DNA of 64,000 bases. Source: Dinoroseobacter shibae DFL 12 = DSM 16493 (GTDB lineage Bacteria > Pseudomonadota > Alphaproteobacteria > Rhodobacterales > Rhodobacteraceae). The stretch spans positions 1,488,001 through 1,552,000 of the forward strand of contig NC_009952.1 of the NCBI RefSeq assembly GCF_000018145.1, read 5' to 3'. The position numbers and the translations under genes were made by a program. The notes under the pieces were generated by a model that worked only from the letters and a program-made list of their open reading frames with translations, searched no databases and was not told the origin of the DNA. Of this stretch, positions 1 through 7,977 are shown piece by piece (the first letter of the stretch is position 1; every line of letters starts with the position of its first letter).

Positions 1-91
1 AGGGTTGGGCGATACCTATAACCTCCGCGGCCGAGGCGAGAGACCCGCAGCGCGCAATGGCCAGGAAATACTCGAGCTGTTTGAATTCCAT
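1..91 (-). CDS. LysR-family transcriptional regulator, N-terminal part only
   Basis: The minus-strand frame from the ATG at 91 reads MEFKQLEYFLAIARCGSLAS and continues into an AAEVIGIAQP helix-turn-helix pattern, the standard start of a LysR-type winged helix DNA-binding domain. Only about 30 residues are inside the window and the rest lies beyond the left edge. It is divergent from the CoA-transferase at 222, the usual arrangement of a LysR regulator and its target, and an inverted repeat with LysR-box geometry lies between them at 130-151. The effector cannot be inferred from this fragment. Confidence 0.85.
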   Translation of the reverse strand, partial: MEFKQLEYFLAIARCGSLASAAEVIGIAQP

Positions 92-129
92 GCTGCGTTC
101 CCCACCTGTCCCACACGAAGTTACGATAG

Positions 130-151
130 CTTGATCCTATAGCGCATCAAG
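130..151. promoter_or_regulatory. inverted repeat, probable LysR operator
   Basis: The arms CTTGAT and ATCAAG are perfect inverted repeats separated by 10 bases, in the 130-bp divergent spacer between the lysR start and the CoA-transferase start. This fits the T-N11-A type of LysR recognition site. The centre is about 80 bases upstream of the CoA-transferase ATG. Assignment to this regulator is inference from position. Confidence 0.5.
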
Positions 152-221
152 AGTTCCCGTGGATGGTCAACGCCGTCCCACGGCTTAAGCTCGCGATTGC
201 AAAAGCCTGAGAGGAAAGAAG

Positions 222-1370
222 ATGTCCGATCTGGAGGGACTGCTGGTTGTGTCGGTGGAGCATGCTGTGGCGGCACCCTATGCCTCGTGCAAGCTGGCGG
301 ATGCCGGCGCGCGCGTGATCAAGGTCGAGCGGCCCGAAGGCGATTTCGCACGCACATACGATCAGCTCGTCCACGGTGAGAGTGCCTATTTCATATGGAT
401 CAACCGCGGCAAGGAATCGGTCTGTCTCGACCTGAAAGAGACGGCAGACCTCGATATTCTGCGCAATATGCTGCGATCTGCGGACGTGTTCATTCAGAAC
501 CTCGCGCCGGGCGCCTTCGACCGATTGGGCTTGCCGATCGAAACCATCCGTTCGGACAACCCCGGGCTGATCGTCTGTTCAATCTCCGGTTACGGCACCG
601 AGGGATCGGCGAAGGATCAAAAGGCCTATGACCTGCTGATCCAGGCCGAGACGGGCCTGTCGTCGATCAACGGAACCGAGCATGGGCCTGCGCGCGTGGG
701 CGTGTCGGTCTGCGACATCGCTGCGGGTATGACCGCGTACCAGGCGATCCTTCAGGGGCTGATCGCGCGTGCCCGGACGGGGCAGGGGCGCGAGATCGAG
801 GTGTCGTTGTTTCATGCCATGTCCGACTGGATGAACGTTCCGTATCTGCAGTACAAATACGGCGGCAAGAAGCCCGCGCGCATGGGTCTCAAACACCCCA
901 CGATCGCGCCCTACGGGGCGTTTCGGTGCGCCGACGGCAAAGAGATCCTGATCTCGATCCAGAACGAGCGGGAATGGGCGCGCTTGTGCGCAACCCTTCT
1001 GAAGGATCCGCAGTTGCCCAGCCGCGAAGGCTGGCGCACCAATTCGGAAAGGGTGGCAAACCGGCAGGCCGTGGACGAAGCCGTCGCGCAAGCCTTTGCA
1101 CAAGTACCGAGAGACAGGGCGATCGAGATGATGCAGCAGGCCGATATCGCGTTTGGCCGACTGAGCGATCCTGACGATCTGGTTTCACATCCGCAAAACC
1201 GGGTTGTTACGGTAGACGTGTCCGGCAACTCGGTCGACCTGCTGGCACCCGGCGCGCTTGTCAAAGGCGAAGACACCCAATTCCGTTCGGTCCCGGAGCT
1301 TGGTCGGGATACCCAGCGCATTCGCGAGGAGTTTTCCCCGCGTTTGGGCACGCTTCTGGCCGGTAAGTGA
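222..1370 (+). CDS. family III CoA-transferase (CaiB/BaiF type)
   Basis: A 382-residue protein, normal length for family III CoA-transferases, which move CoA between organic acids through an enzyme-bound acyl anhydride. The N-terminus carries the family pattern VxxxxxAxxxPYAS...LADAGARVIKVERPEGD, and the NRGKESVCLDLK segment follows. Asp165 in RVGVSVCDIAAG is in the position of the catalytic aspartate of formyl-CoA transferase relatives. A GAGAGGAAAG ribosome-binding site precedes the ATG. It is divergent from a LysR regulator that probably controls it. There is no neighbouring dehydrogenase or lyase to indicate the acid used, so the substrate is unknown. Confidence 0.9.
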   Translation: MSDLEGLLVVSVEHAVAAPYASCKLADAGARVIKVERPEGDFARTYDQLVHGESAYFIWINRGKESVCLDLKETADLDILRNMLRSADVFIQNLAPGAFDRLGLPIETIRSDNPGLIVCSISGYGTEGSAKDQKAYDLLIQAETGLSSINGTEHGPARVGVSVCDIAAGMTAYQAILQGLIARARTGQGREIEVSLFHAMSDWMNVPYLQYKYGGKKPARMGLKHPTIAPYGAFRCADGKEILISIQNEREWARLCATLLKDPQLPSREGWRTNSERVANRQAVDEAVAQAFAQVPRDRAIEMMQQADIAFGRLSDPDDLVSHPQNRVVTVDVSGNSVDLLAPGALVKGEDTQFRSVPELGRDTQRIREEFSPRLGTLLAGK

Positions 1371-1746
1371 CCGCGCAGCGCAAAGCGATGTGCAAGTGCG
1401 TATGCACGCCGACTTTTGGTGCAACTGCCTTTGGGCATCAACGCGCAGCTTTACGCCGCTTTCTTCGAGTACGGTAAACCCCCGATCCAGAGCCATTCTC
1501 TGATTGCGGCATTGTGCGAAGACAAGACCCACACTCGCGCGCAACAGCTTTTGGAGGCTCCGGGTTGGGGCGGCGATCTCTATGGATGTAGGCAGCGCCA
1601 GACTTCGCGATGCGACAGCCGGGACAGGGTCTTCAAAGGCGTGTCCCGGTGGACGGTTCGGGCATGGACAGCTTACAGTTCCGGGGTGTGTCGAGAATTT
1701 GGAGGGGGCGCATATTGTTCTGGCCAGTTTTGCGCCTGTCAGAGGC
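1371..1746. other. no recognisable gene
   Basis: This stretch between the CoA-transferase and the next weak open frame has several overlapping open frames in different phases, none with a recognisable motif, a good ribosome-binding site or a codon pattern like the flanking genes. I see nothing assignable. With the gene fragment at 2148-2399 it looks like decayed DNA. Confidence 0.4.
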
Positions 1747-2181
1747 ATGGTCTTTTGTCTGACGCTGGTCTTCTTGCCGCTGTCTGCGGCCGCGCAGAGC
1801 GGGTCTGCAGGGCTCTTTTTTGGCTGTGTAGGCATTGTATGGAGCGGCTCAGCTCAAACGCAGGCGGAGCGTTCGGACGATTATCAGGTTGCACGCCGAT
1901 TGCTCGACCTGATCGTGGTGGGCAGACGGACGCAAGCGGCCTTTGCCCGTTTTCTGCGTCTCTTGGGCGCCAAGCATGCCGAGGCCGCGCTGGCAACCGA
2001 GGCGGCGCTTGCCTCGATCCGGGGTGTGAGCGATCCGATCTGCACGGCGCGGTGGGTGGTCGCCAACGCGCCGGAGAAACTTGCCGGAAGCTGGGGGTTT
2101 CGCGCGAATTGCCAGACACTGTTCCGCAAGGTGCGCAACTGGCCTAGCTGCAACGCTGGTTTACCCCGTTCGAGGCGCTGA
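1747..2181 (+). CDS. hypothetical protein, weakly supported
   Basis: A possible 144-residue product starting MVFCLTLVFLPLSAAAQS, which looks like a Sec signal peptide with a cleavage site near AAA-QS. The rest has no motif I recognise. It contains three cysteines after position 100 and ends in a short basic tail. The 3' end runs out of frame across the upstream part of the amidohydrolase fragment at 2148, so the frame may be the chance product of a deletion junction. The upstream frame stays open with no better start. Treat it as a candidate only. Confidence 0.25.
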   Translation: MVFCLTLVFLPLSAAAQSGSAGLFFGCVGIVWSGSAQTQAERSDDYQVARRLLDLIVVGRRTQAAFARFLRLLGAKHAEAALATEAALASIRGVSDPICTARWVVANAPEKLAGSWGFRANCQTLFRKVRNWPSCNAGLPRSRR

Positions 2182-2399
2182 AGATGGCGACCTGCGACAA
2201 TGCCGAGTTGCTGAAGATGTCTGGCGATCTCACACCCTATCCGCTGGGCCCGCTCGGCGTGATCGCGGCGGGGGCTTATGCGGACATGATCCTGGTGGAC
2301 GGCAATCCTTTGGAGGATCTCGACCTTGTGGCGGACCCTTCGGAGAACTTCGACATGATCATGAAGGATGGCGTGATCTACAAGCTCGCCTTTGACTGA
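2148..2399 (+). pseudogene. amidohydrolase, C-terminal fragment
   Basis: Immediately after an in-frame TAG at 2145, the frame reads LQRWFTPFEALKMATCDNAE, then GPLGVIAAGAYADMILVDGNPLEDL and IMKDGVIYK. These are the last roughly 80 residues of imidazolonepropionase-like amidohydrolases, including the closing beta-sandwich strand. The metal-binding N-terminal barrel is entirely missing. The first internal ATG (2184) would give 71 residues with no active site, so this is a 5'-truncated remnant. Its 3' end overlaps the end of the convergent hydrolase gene by 22 bp. Confidence 0.75.
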
Positions 2400-3148
2400 G
2401 CTTCTGACGGCGGCCCGCCCGACAAGCCAAGCGGTGCCAGAAACCCCTCCACGAGGGCATTGAAGATCTCGGGGCGTTCCATGTGGACCGCGTGGGCGCA
2501 GCCCGGGACCACGGCGAGCTGCGCGCTCGGAATGGTCCGCCAGAGCTGCTCTATCTGGCTCCAGCCATAGGTGCGGTCCCTGTCGCCCCAGAGCACGAGG
2601 GTCTCGCACGCGACCCGGGGCAGATGGTCTTCGCCCGACCAGTCGCGCATGGCCGCCAGCCCGGCGAGGATCGCCTCCAGCCCTGCGTTGCGGGCAATGG
2701 CGGCGCAGGCGGGATAGTGCGCGGCGTCTTCGCGGTGCAGGAACCAGGTGGCGGAGATCCGGCTCGCCGTGGCGGCCGCCCCTTCGGCACGGGCGCGCGC
2801 CATCGAGGTCTCGATCGGCTCGAACCGTCCGGGCAGCACGCCTTGCGCGCCGGTGCCGTAGAGGATCAGCCTTCCCACCCGATCCGGCGCCTGGCGCACC
2901 ATCTCCTGCACGATCATGCCGCCCATGGAGTGACCCAACAGGTCGAAACGGTCCACGCCGCGGGCGGTGAGCCGTGCCAGCGTCCTGGCGGCGAAATCCG
3001 GGATCGCGTCGATCGGCGACAAGTCCGCATTGGCCCCGAAGCCTGGCAGATCGAGCGCGATCACCGCCCGTCCTGCGCCGAGGGGCGCCTGCAACGCCCA
3101 TTGCGCGGACCCGCCCATGAACCCATGGACGAGAACCAGCGGGGTCAC
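2378..3148 (-). CDS. alpha/beta-fold hydrolase
   Basis: A 256-residue alpha/beta hydrolase of the 3-oxoadipate enol-lactonase / MhpC-like size class. The oxyanion-region HGFMGG is at residues 8-13, the nucleophile elbow GHSMGG places Ser74, an acid residue lies in WGDRDR (Asp191) and the catalytic His219 is in PGCAHAVH, so the triad is complete. It is the last gene of a minus-strand operon and its ATG overlaps the stop of the permease gene (ATGA at 3145-3148). Its position behind a ProXVW-like importer suggests it hydrolyses an ester, lactone or amide in the imported compound. The substrate is not predictable from sequence. Confidence 0.88.
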   Translation of the reverse strand: MTPLVLVHGFMGGSAQWALQAPLGAGRAVIALDLPGFGANADLSPIDAIPDFAARTLARLTARGVDRFDLLGHSMGGMIVQEMVRQAPDRVGRLILYGTGAQGVLPGRFEPIETSMARARAEGAAATASRISATWFLHREDAAHYPACAAIARNAGLEAILAGLAAMRDWSGEDHLPRVACETLVLWGDRDRTYGWSQIEQLWRTIPSAQLAVVPGCAHAVHMERPEIFNALVEGFLAPLGLSGGPPSEAQSKASL

Positions 3149-4686
3149 TTGCGCGCGCCCTGCACGATCCGGTCAAGGATCATCGCGCAGAACAGGATCG
3201 AGAAGCCTGCGAGAATGCCTTGGCCCACATTGGCGTATTGCAGCGCCTCCAGCACATCCTCGCCCAGACCCTTGGCCCCGATCAGCGAGGCAACGACCAC
3301 CATCGCCAGCGACAGCATGATCGTCTGGTTGATGCCGGCCCGGATCGACGGGCCCGCCAATGGCAGGTCGACCTTGGTCAGCAGGTACCACTTGTTCGCG
3401 CCGAAGCTGATCGCTGCCTCACGGACGCTCTCGGGCACCCCGCGCAGGCCCAGCACGGTCAGGCGTACCACGGGCGTGCCCCCGAAGATCATCGTCACGA
3501 TCACCGCCGCGGGCTTGCCCACGCCGAAAAACGCGATCACGGGCACCATGAAGACGAAGGCGGGCATGGTCTGCATGAAATCCATGATCGGCTGGATGAA
3601 GGCATAGAACCGCGGGCGGCGGGCGGCGAACATGCCCAGCGGGATGCCGATCACGATCGACAGGCACGCCGCCGTGCCCAGGAGCGCCAGCGTGGTCATC
3701 GCCGCCTCCCAGAAGCCCAGAAGCCCCATATAGGCGAGAAACGCACTGGAATAGATCGCCGTGCGCAGGCCCGCGGTGAGCCAGGTCAGAAGCACGATCA
3801 GGCTGGCGATCACGATCCACGGGGTCTGGACCAGGATCACCTCCAGCGCGTCCAGAAGCGTCCGGATGCCGAAGGTCAGCGCGTCGAAGAAAGCTTCGGT
3901 GTTGCGCACGGTCCAGGCGATGAAATCCTCCACCCAGGCGATCCCGGTAAGCCGGATGTCCGGGTCGGTCGGGAAGGTGCTGAGGAGGTCGAACCGCCCC
4001 GGGAAGCTGTAATGGACCATGGCCGTGGCCACGATCAGCCCCATGAAGATGGCGCTCAACACGATATGCTGCGGCGGCATGCCGGAGCGGATGCTGCGGT
4101 CGCTCAGCCATTCGGAAAACCGGGCCTCCAGCGCGGTGTTGGCGATGACCGCCTGGGCTATCTTGGCCAGGATCAGGAGGACGAGCCCGGTGAGCGCGAT
4201 GGTGGGGCCCTCGGCGGCCATGGCCTCGGCCTCGGCGCGGATGCCGCCGATATTGGCCTCCAGCGACTCCACCGTGCGCCGGAAGGCGTCCACCCGGTCC
4301 GAGCCGCTCTCGATGGCGGCGGCAAGCTGCTGGCGGCGCAGCTCCAGCGTGCCCTCGATCGATGCGATGCGGGCCATCGCGTCGGCCGCGAGATCCCCGA
4401 ACAGGCCCCGCGCGATCTGTACCAGCGCGAGCGTCTCCAGGATCAGGAAGGCCAGCGCCCAGTTCCACAATCCCCGCGCCCCGAACCAGACCGGCCCGAA
4501 CAGCCCCGCCATGAGATTGATCGTGGGCACGAATTTTGACGATGCGCCGATCTTGTCGAACATCGCCGCGTAGTAATCCGGGTTGGTGCGCACGAAGGTC
4601 GCGATATTGGCGCGCCGGTCGGCGGCATAGGCGAGGGCCGCGGCGCTCTCGGTGTCTTCGAGCGGATTGATGTCGCTGTCTTTCAT
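3145..4686 (-). CDS. ProW-like ABC transporter permease with long N-terminal extension
   Basis: A 513-residue inner-membrane permease. The C-terminal half (about 280-510) is a typical glycine betaine/proline-type ProW domain, with the cytoplasmic-loop signature FGANKWYLLTKVDLPLAGPS around residues 430-450 that contacts the ATPase. ProW proteins are usually about 280-350 residues. Here about 230 extra residues precede the core: transmembrane segments near 60-95, a charged coiled-coil-like stretch near 105-155 (IEGTLELRRQQLAAAIESG), then more membrane segments. The start codon overlaps the end of the ATPase gene by 4 bp. Long ProW proteins are also found in trimethylamine-N-oxide (TmoW-type) importers, so the substrate could be a methylated amine rather than glycine betaine. 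Confidence 0.88.
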   Translation of the reverse strand: MKDSDINPLEDTESAAALAYAADRRANIATFVRTNPDYYAAMFDKIGASSKFVPTINLMAGLFGPVWFGARGLWNWALAFLILETLALVQIARGLFGDLAADAMARIASIEGTLELRRQQLAAAIESGSDRVDAFRRTVESLEANIGGIRAEAEAMAAEGPTIALTGLVLLILAKIAQAVIANTALEARFSEWLSDRSIRSGMPPQHIVLSAIFMGLIVATAMVHYSFPGRFDLLSTFPTDPDIRLTGIAWVEDFIAWTVRNTEAFFDALTFGIRTLLDALEVILVQTPWIVIASLIVLLTWLTAGLRTAIYSSAFLAYMGLLGFWEAAMTTLALLGTAACLSIVIGIPLGMFAARRPRFYAFIQPIMDFMQTMPAFVFMVPVIAFFGVGKPAAVIVTMIFGGTPVVRLTVLGLRGVPESVREAAISFGANKWYLLTKVDLPLAGPSIRAGINQTIMLSLAMVVVASLIGAKGLGEDVLEALQYANVGQGILAGFSILFCAMILDRIVQGARK

Positions 4687-5738
4687 GAGACTTCCGTTCC
4701 CTCGATGACCGTGCGCAACAGGTCCGCACGGGTGATGATACCGACGTCCCGACCCGCGTCCTGCACGAGGATCGGATTCTCGTCATCGATGGCGAGCGTG
4801 ATCAGGTTGCTCAGGGTTTCGCCCTCGTCGACCTTGGGGACGGCGGCCGGAAGCGGGCCGTGAGTGGCGAGATAGGCCTCCAGCGGCTGCATCACCGCGT
4901 GGGCATGAACCACCTTGAGCCGCGAGATCCCGGCCACGAAATCGGCCACGTAGTCATCGGCCGGGTGCATCACGATGTCCTCGGCGGTGCCCATCTGCAC
5001 CACCTTGCCGTCGCGCATGATGGCGATCCGGTCGCCGATGCGCACCGCCTCGTCGAGGTCATGGGTGATGAATATCGTGGTTTTCTTGAGGATCTTCGAC
5101 AATCGGATGAATTCGTCCTGCAACTGCCTTCGGATCAGCGGATCGAGTGCCGAGAAGGGCTCGTCCATCAGCAACACGTCCGGATTCGCCGCCAGCGCCC
5201 GGGCCAGCCCCACCCGCTGCTGCATCCCGCCCGGCAGTTCATGGGCGAACTTCGCCCCCCAGGCGCCCAGCTCGACGATGTCGAGGATCGCGGCGGCCTG
5301 GCGCATGCGCTCGTTCTTGGGGACCTTCCGGATCTCCAGTGGCATCGCCACGTTGTCCAGCACCGAACGGTGCGGCATCAGCGCGAAGTTCTGGAACACC
5401 ATGCCGATCTGTCGGTTGCGGAAGCGTTGAAGCTCCTGGGTGCCGAGCGCCATGACATCGGTCCCCTCGATCTCGATCCTGCCCGCGGTCGGCTCCAGCA
5501 AGCGGTTGAAATGGCGCACCAGCGTGGACTTGCCGCTGCCCGACAGCCCCATGATGCAAAAGATCTCGCCGCGCCGCACCGACAGGCTGACATCGGCCAC
5601 GCCCACGACCGCGTTGAATTCGGCCAGGATCTCGGCCTTGCTCAGCCCCCGGTCGCGGACCGCCTCAAGGGCTGCCTGGGCGTTGGCGCCGAAAATCTTC
5701 CAGACATTCGATATCTCGATGACGGTATCGCCGTGCAT
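4683..5738 (-). CDS. ProV-like ABC transporter ATP-binding protein with CBS domains
   Basis: ATPase subunit of a quaternary-amine-type ABC importer, 351 residues from the ATG at 5738 ([17 protein letters not shown]). A 31-codon extension to 5831 is also open but overlaps the end of the substrate-binding protein gene, so the shorter start is preferred. Walker A is GLSGSGKST, the signature is the family variant [15 protein letters not shown], and Walker B is [13 protein letters not shown]. The last 90 or so residues form a CBS-type pair ending in [17 protein letters not shown]. In OpuA/ProV, CBS domains sense ionic strength or nucleotides. Gene order SBP-ATPase-permease and the 4-bp overlap show one operon. 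Confidence 0.92.
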   Translation of the reverse strand: MHGDTVIEISNVWKIFGANAQAALEAVRDRGLSKAEILAEFNAVVGVADVSLSVRRGEIFCIMGLSGSGKSTLVRHFNRLLEPTAGRIEIEGTDVMALGTQELQRFRNRQIGMVFQNFALMPHRSVLDNVAMPLEIRKVPKNERMRQAAAILDIVELGAWGAKFAHELPGGMQQRVGLARALAANPDVLLMDEPFSALDPLIRRQLQDEFIRLSKILKKTTIFITHDLDEAVRIGDRIAIMRDGKVVQMGTAEDIVMHPADDYVADFVAGISRLKVVHAHAVMQPLEAYLATHGPLPAAVPKVDEGETLSNLITLAIDDENPILVQDAGRDVGIITRADLLRTVIEGTEVS

Positions 5739-5811
5739 GTCGGATCCATCCCTGTCGCGCGTGGAAGGAGGCGGCACCGGGGTCCGGTGCCGCCCATGGG
5801 AAGCGAAAGGA

Positions 5812-6777
5812 TCAGAGGCCGAGCCAGCCATCGACGCGGTCGGAGTTGGCGTTCACCCATTCCGCCGCGACCTCGGCCGGATCACGGCCCTGGGCACTGA
5901 TCTGGTAGGCAAGCTGGCTGACATCCTCGGCATTCAGCTGGAAATTGGCGAAGAACTCCGCAATTGCGGGCGAGCGATCCACGAGGGAGTTCGACCACGC
6001 GATCTGCACGTCCTTCAGGGCGTCCTTGGTCGCGACCATGGACTTCTCGTACCAGTCCGCGTCATCGGAGGGCTGCACCATGACGTATTTCGCCGGGTCA
6101 AAGGTCGGCTCGGTCAACATCGTGACATCGAACATGAACCACACCGCGTGGGGCTCGTAGCAATAGAACGCATAGCCCTCGCCCTTGGCAATGGAGTCCT
6201 TGATGCGCGCGGTTTTCACGGCCTCCTCGGCGCGGATCGGCTCGATGAAGTCCAGCAGGCCGTAGTCGCGGACCTTGACCTCGTTGACATTGGCCGAGGC
6301 CCAACCGGGCGCGCCGATCCACATCTCGCCGCGCCCGTTGCCGTCGCTGTCCATCAGGGCGGCCACGTCCGGCCGACCCAGATCGGCGATGTCGGTAATG
6401 TCATGGGCTGCGGCGAAATCCTGGGTCACGCAGAAGCCCTGGTTGCCCTGGTAGGGGTTCGACGACAGGGTGACGGTGCCGGCCTCGTCCACATACTTGT
6501 TGGTGAAGCTCTCCTGGTTGGGCAGCCAGACATCCGGGTGGACGTCGATATCGCCGCGGCCCTGGTCCATCGCCTGAAAGATCGTGGCGTTGTTGCCGGG
6601 CACGTACTCGACCTCGCCGCCGATGCGCGAGGTGACGACCTCGCCCAGCACATGGGCGATGGCCTGCGCGCCGGTCCAGGACGGCACGCCGATGCTGACC
6701 TTCTCCGAGGCCAGCGCCGGCAGGGCCAGCACGCTGACCGCGGTGGCCAGTCCGAAGGATTTCAACGTTGTTTTCAT
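5812..6777 (-). CDS. ProX/OpuAC-like periplasmic substrate-binding protein
   Basis: A 321-residue protein with a Sec signal peptide ([23 protein letters not shown], cleaved near residue 23) followed by an OpuAC-type domain ([20 protein letters not shown]... [13 protein letters not shown]). Aromatic residues typical of quaternary-ammonium binding boxes are plentiful ([13 protein letters not shown] near 195-207), but I cannot map the cage exactly. It sits between the PLP-enzyme gene upstream and the ATPase gene downstream, all on the minus strand. Ligand candidates are glycine betaine, choline, TMAO or another zwitterion, and its partnership with a cysteate/D-cysteine lyase-like enzyme makes a sulfur-containing ligand worth considering. 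Confidence 0.9.
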   Translation of the reverse strand: MKTTLKSFGLATAVSVLALPALASEKVSIGVPSWTGAQAIAHVLGEVVTSRIGGEVEYVPGNNATIFQAMDQGRGDIDVHPDVWLPNQESFTNKYVDEAGTVTLSSNPYQGNQGFCVTQDFAAAHDITDIADLGRPDVAALMDSDGNGRGEMWIGAPGWASANVNEVKVRDYGLLDFIEPIRAEEAVKTARIKDSIAKGEGYAFYCYEPHAVWFMFDVTMLTEPTFDPAKYVMVQPSDDADWYEKSMVATKDALKDVQIAWSNSLVDRSPAIAEFFANFQLNAEDVSQLAYQISAQGRDPAEVAAEWVNANSDRVDGWLGL

Positions 6778-6828
6778 GTGAATTGCTCCTCTGTTGGGGG
6801 TGCCGTTTTTCGGCGTTATGTCTTTTGG

Positions 6829-7872
6829 TCAGTCGGCGAGGGCCGTGATCTGGTCCTCGTAGGCAAACAGGGCCGAGGCCCCGCCGGTGTGCAGGAACAG
6901 CACGCTGTCGGATGGCTTGAAAAAGCCGCTGCGCACCATGCCGATCAGGCCCGCCATCCCCTTGGCCGAATAGACCGGGTCGAGCAGAAGGCCCTCCTGC
7001 CGCGCGGTGAGGCGGATCGCCTCCAAAGTGGACGGGGCAGGGATGCCGTAGCCTTCACCGACATAGCCGTCATCGACGATGATCTTTTTCAGCGGCACGC
7101 CGTCATGGCCCAGTTTTTCCAGCGTGGCCTGGGTCAGGGCATGGACCGCCTGCATCTGCCGCTCCCGCGGTTGGCGCACGCTGACGCCCATGACGGGCAA
7201 CTCGTGGCCCATGGCATGAAACCCTGCCACAAGCCCCGCATGGGTGCCGGTACTGCCAGTGCTCATCACCAGCCAGTCGAAGCTCTGCCCGGTCGCGCGG
7301 CTGTGCTCGGCGATCTCGCGGGCGCAGGCCACGTAGCCCAGCGCGCCGGTGGGGTTCGAGCCCCCGCCGGGAATGAAATAGGGCCGATGCCCCTCGGCCT
7401 GCAACCGCTCTGTCACGGTGCGGGCCTCGGCATTCATGTCCAGCCCGGCGGGACGAAACTCGTGCGTGGCGCCGAAGAGGTTGTCCAGCAGCACGTTGCC
7501 GGTGCTCTCGTAAGAGGCATCGCGCCCGGGCACACGCCGCTCAAGCAGAACGTGGCATTTCATGCCCAGCTTGCAAGCGGCGGCCGCGGTCTGCCGCACG
7601 TGGTTAGATTGCACCGCGCCTTGGGTGACCAGCATGTCGGCTTTTTCCTCCATGGCTTCGCCGACCAGAAATTCGAGCTTGCGCGTCTTGTTGCCGCCCA
7701 TGGCGAGCCCGGTACAATCGTCGCGCTTCACGAACAGCGACGGGCCGCCCAGCGCCGCACTCAGCCGTGGCATTGCCTCGATCGGGGTCGGCTGGTGGCA
7801 GAGCGGTGTCCGCGGAAAGCGGTCCAGGTCGATCTGCGCGTGCTGGCGGTCCAGCGTCTCTGTACTGCTCAT
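6829..7872 (-). CDS. PLP-dependent D-cysteine desulfhydrase / L-cysteate sulfo-lyase family enzyme
   Basis: A 347-residue fold-type II PLP enzyme. The [21 protein letters not shown] segment holds the PLP lysine (Lys62), [12 protein letters not shown] is the family substrate loop, [15 protein letters not shown] binds phosphate, and [11 protein letters not shown] and [11 protein letters not shown] close the C-terminus. The pattern is that of D-cysteine desulfhydrase (DcyD), ACC deaminase and especially CuyA, the L-cysteate sulfo-lyase of roseobacters, which release pyruvate, ammonia and sulfide or sulfite. Motifs alone do not separate these activities. It is the first gene of the operon, divergent from a LysR regulator across an operator-like palindrome, and the ProXVW-like genes follow. 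The ATG at 7872 is chosen because it begins the family-like N-terminus. Confidence 0.85.
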   Translation of the reverse strand: MSSTETLDRQHAQIDLDRFPRTPLCHQPTPIEAMPRLSAALGGPSLFVKRDDCTGLAMGGNKTRKLEFLVGEAMEEKADMLVTQGAVQSNHVRQTAAAACKLGMKCHVLLERRVPGRDASYESTGNVLLDNLFGATHEFRPAGLDMNAEARTVTERLQAEGHRPYFIPGGGSNPTGALGYVACAREIAEHSRATGQSFDWLVMSTGSTGTHAGLVAGFHAMGHELPVMGVSVRQPRERQMQAVHALTQATLEKLGHDGVPLKKIIVDDGYVGEGYGIPAPSTLEAIRLTARQEGLLLDPVYSAKGMAGLIGMVRSGFFKPSDSVLFLHTGGASALFAYEDQITALAD

Positions 7873-7950
7873 GGATGTCTCCCCCTCATGTTCGAGGGAA
7901 AGTGTGCGGCAGATCAAAATCTCGGTCCAATGCCATGTTGAAATGACATT

Positions 7951-7965
7951 ATGCAAAATTTGCAT
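7951..7965. promoter_or_regulatory. palindromic LysR-type operator
   Basis: ATGCAAAATTTGCAT is a near-perfect 15-bp palindrome (arms ATGCAAA and TTTGCAT around one base), 13 bp before the lysR ATG and about 80 bp upstream of the divergent PLP-enzyme gene. A partial repeat of the arm lies in CATTATG on either side. LysR proteins typically bind such dyads and repress their own gene while activating the divergent one. Confidence 0.65.
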
Positions 7966-7977
7966 TATGTTGCAGCC

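Noticed and set aside
3220-4539. Long plus-strand open frame opposite the ProW-like permease gene
   Set aside because: Composition is rich in His, Arg, Gly and Asp, typical of the antisense of a high-GC gene. No motif or start signal is present, and the minus-strand gene is clear.
5440-7941. 833-codon plus-strand open frame across the ATPase, binding protein and PLP-enzyme genes
   Set aside because: It covers three well-supported minus-strand genes and has the same antisense composition.
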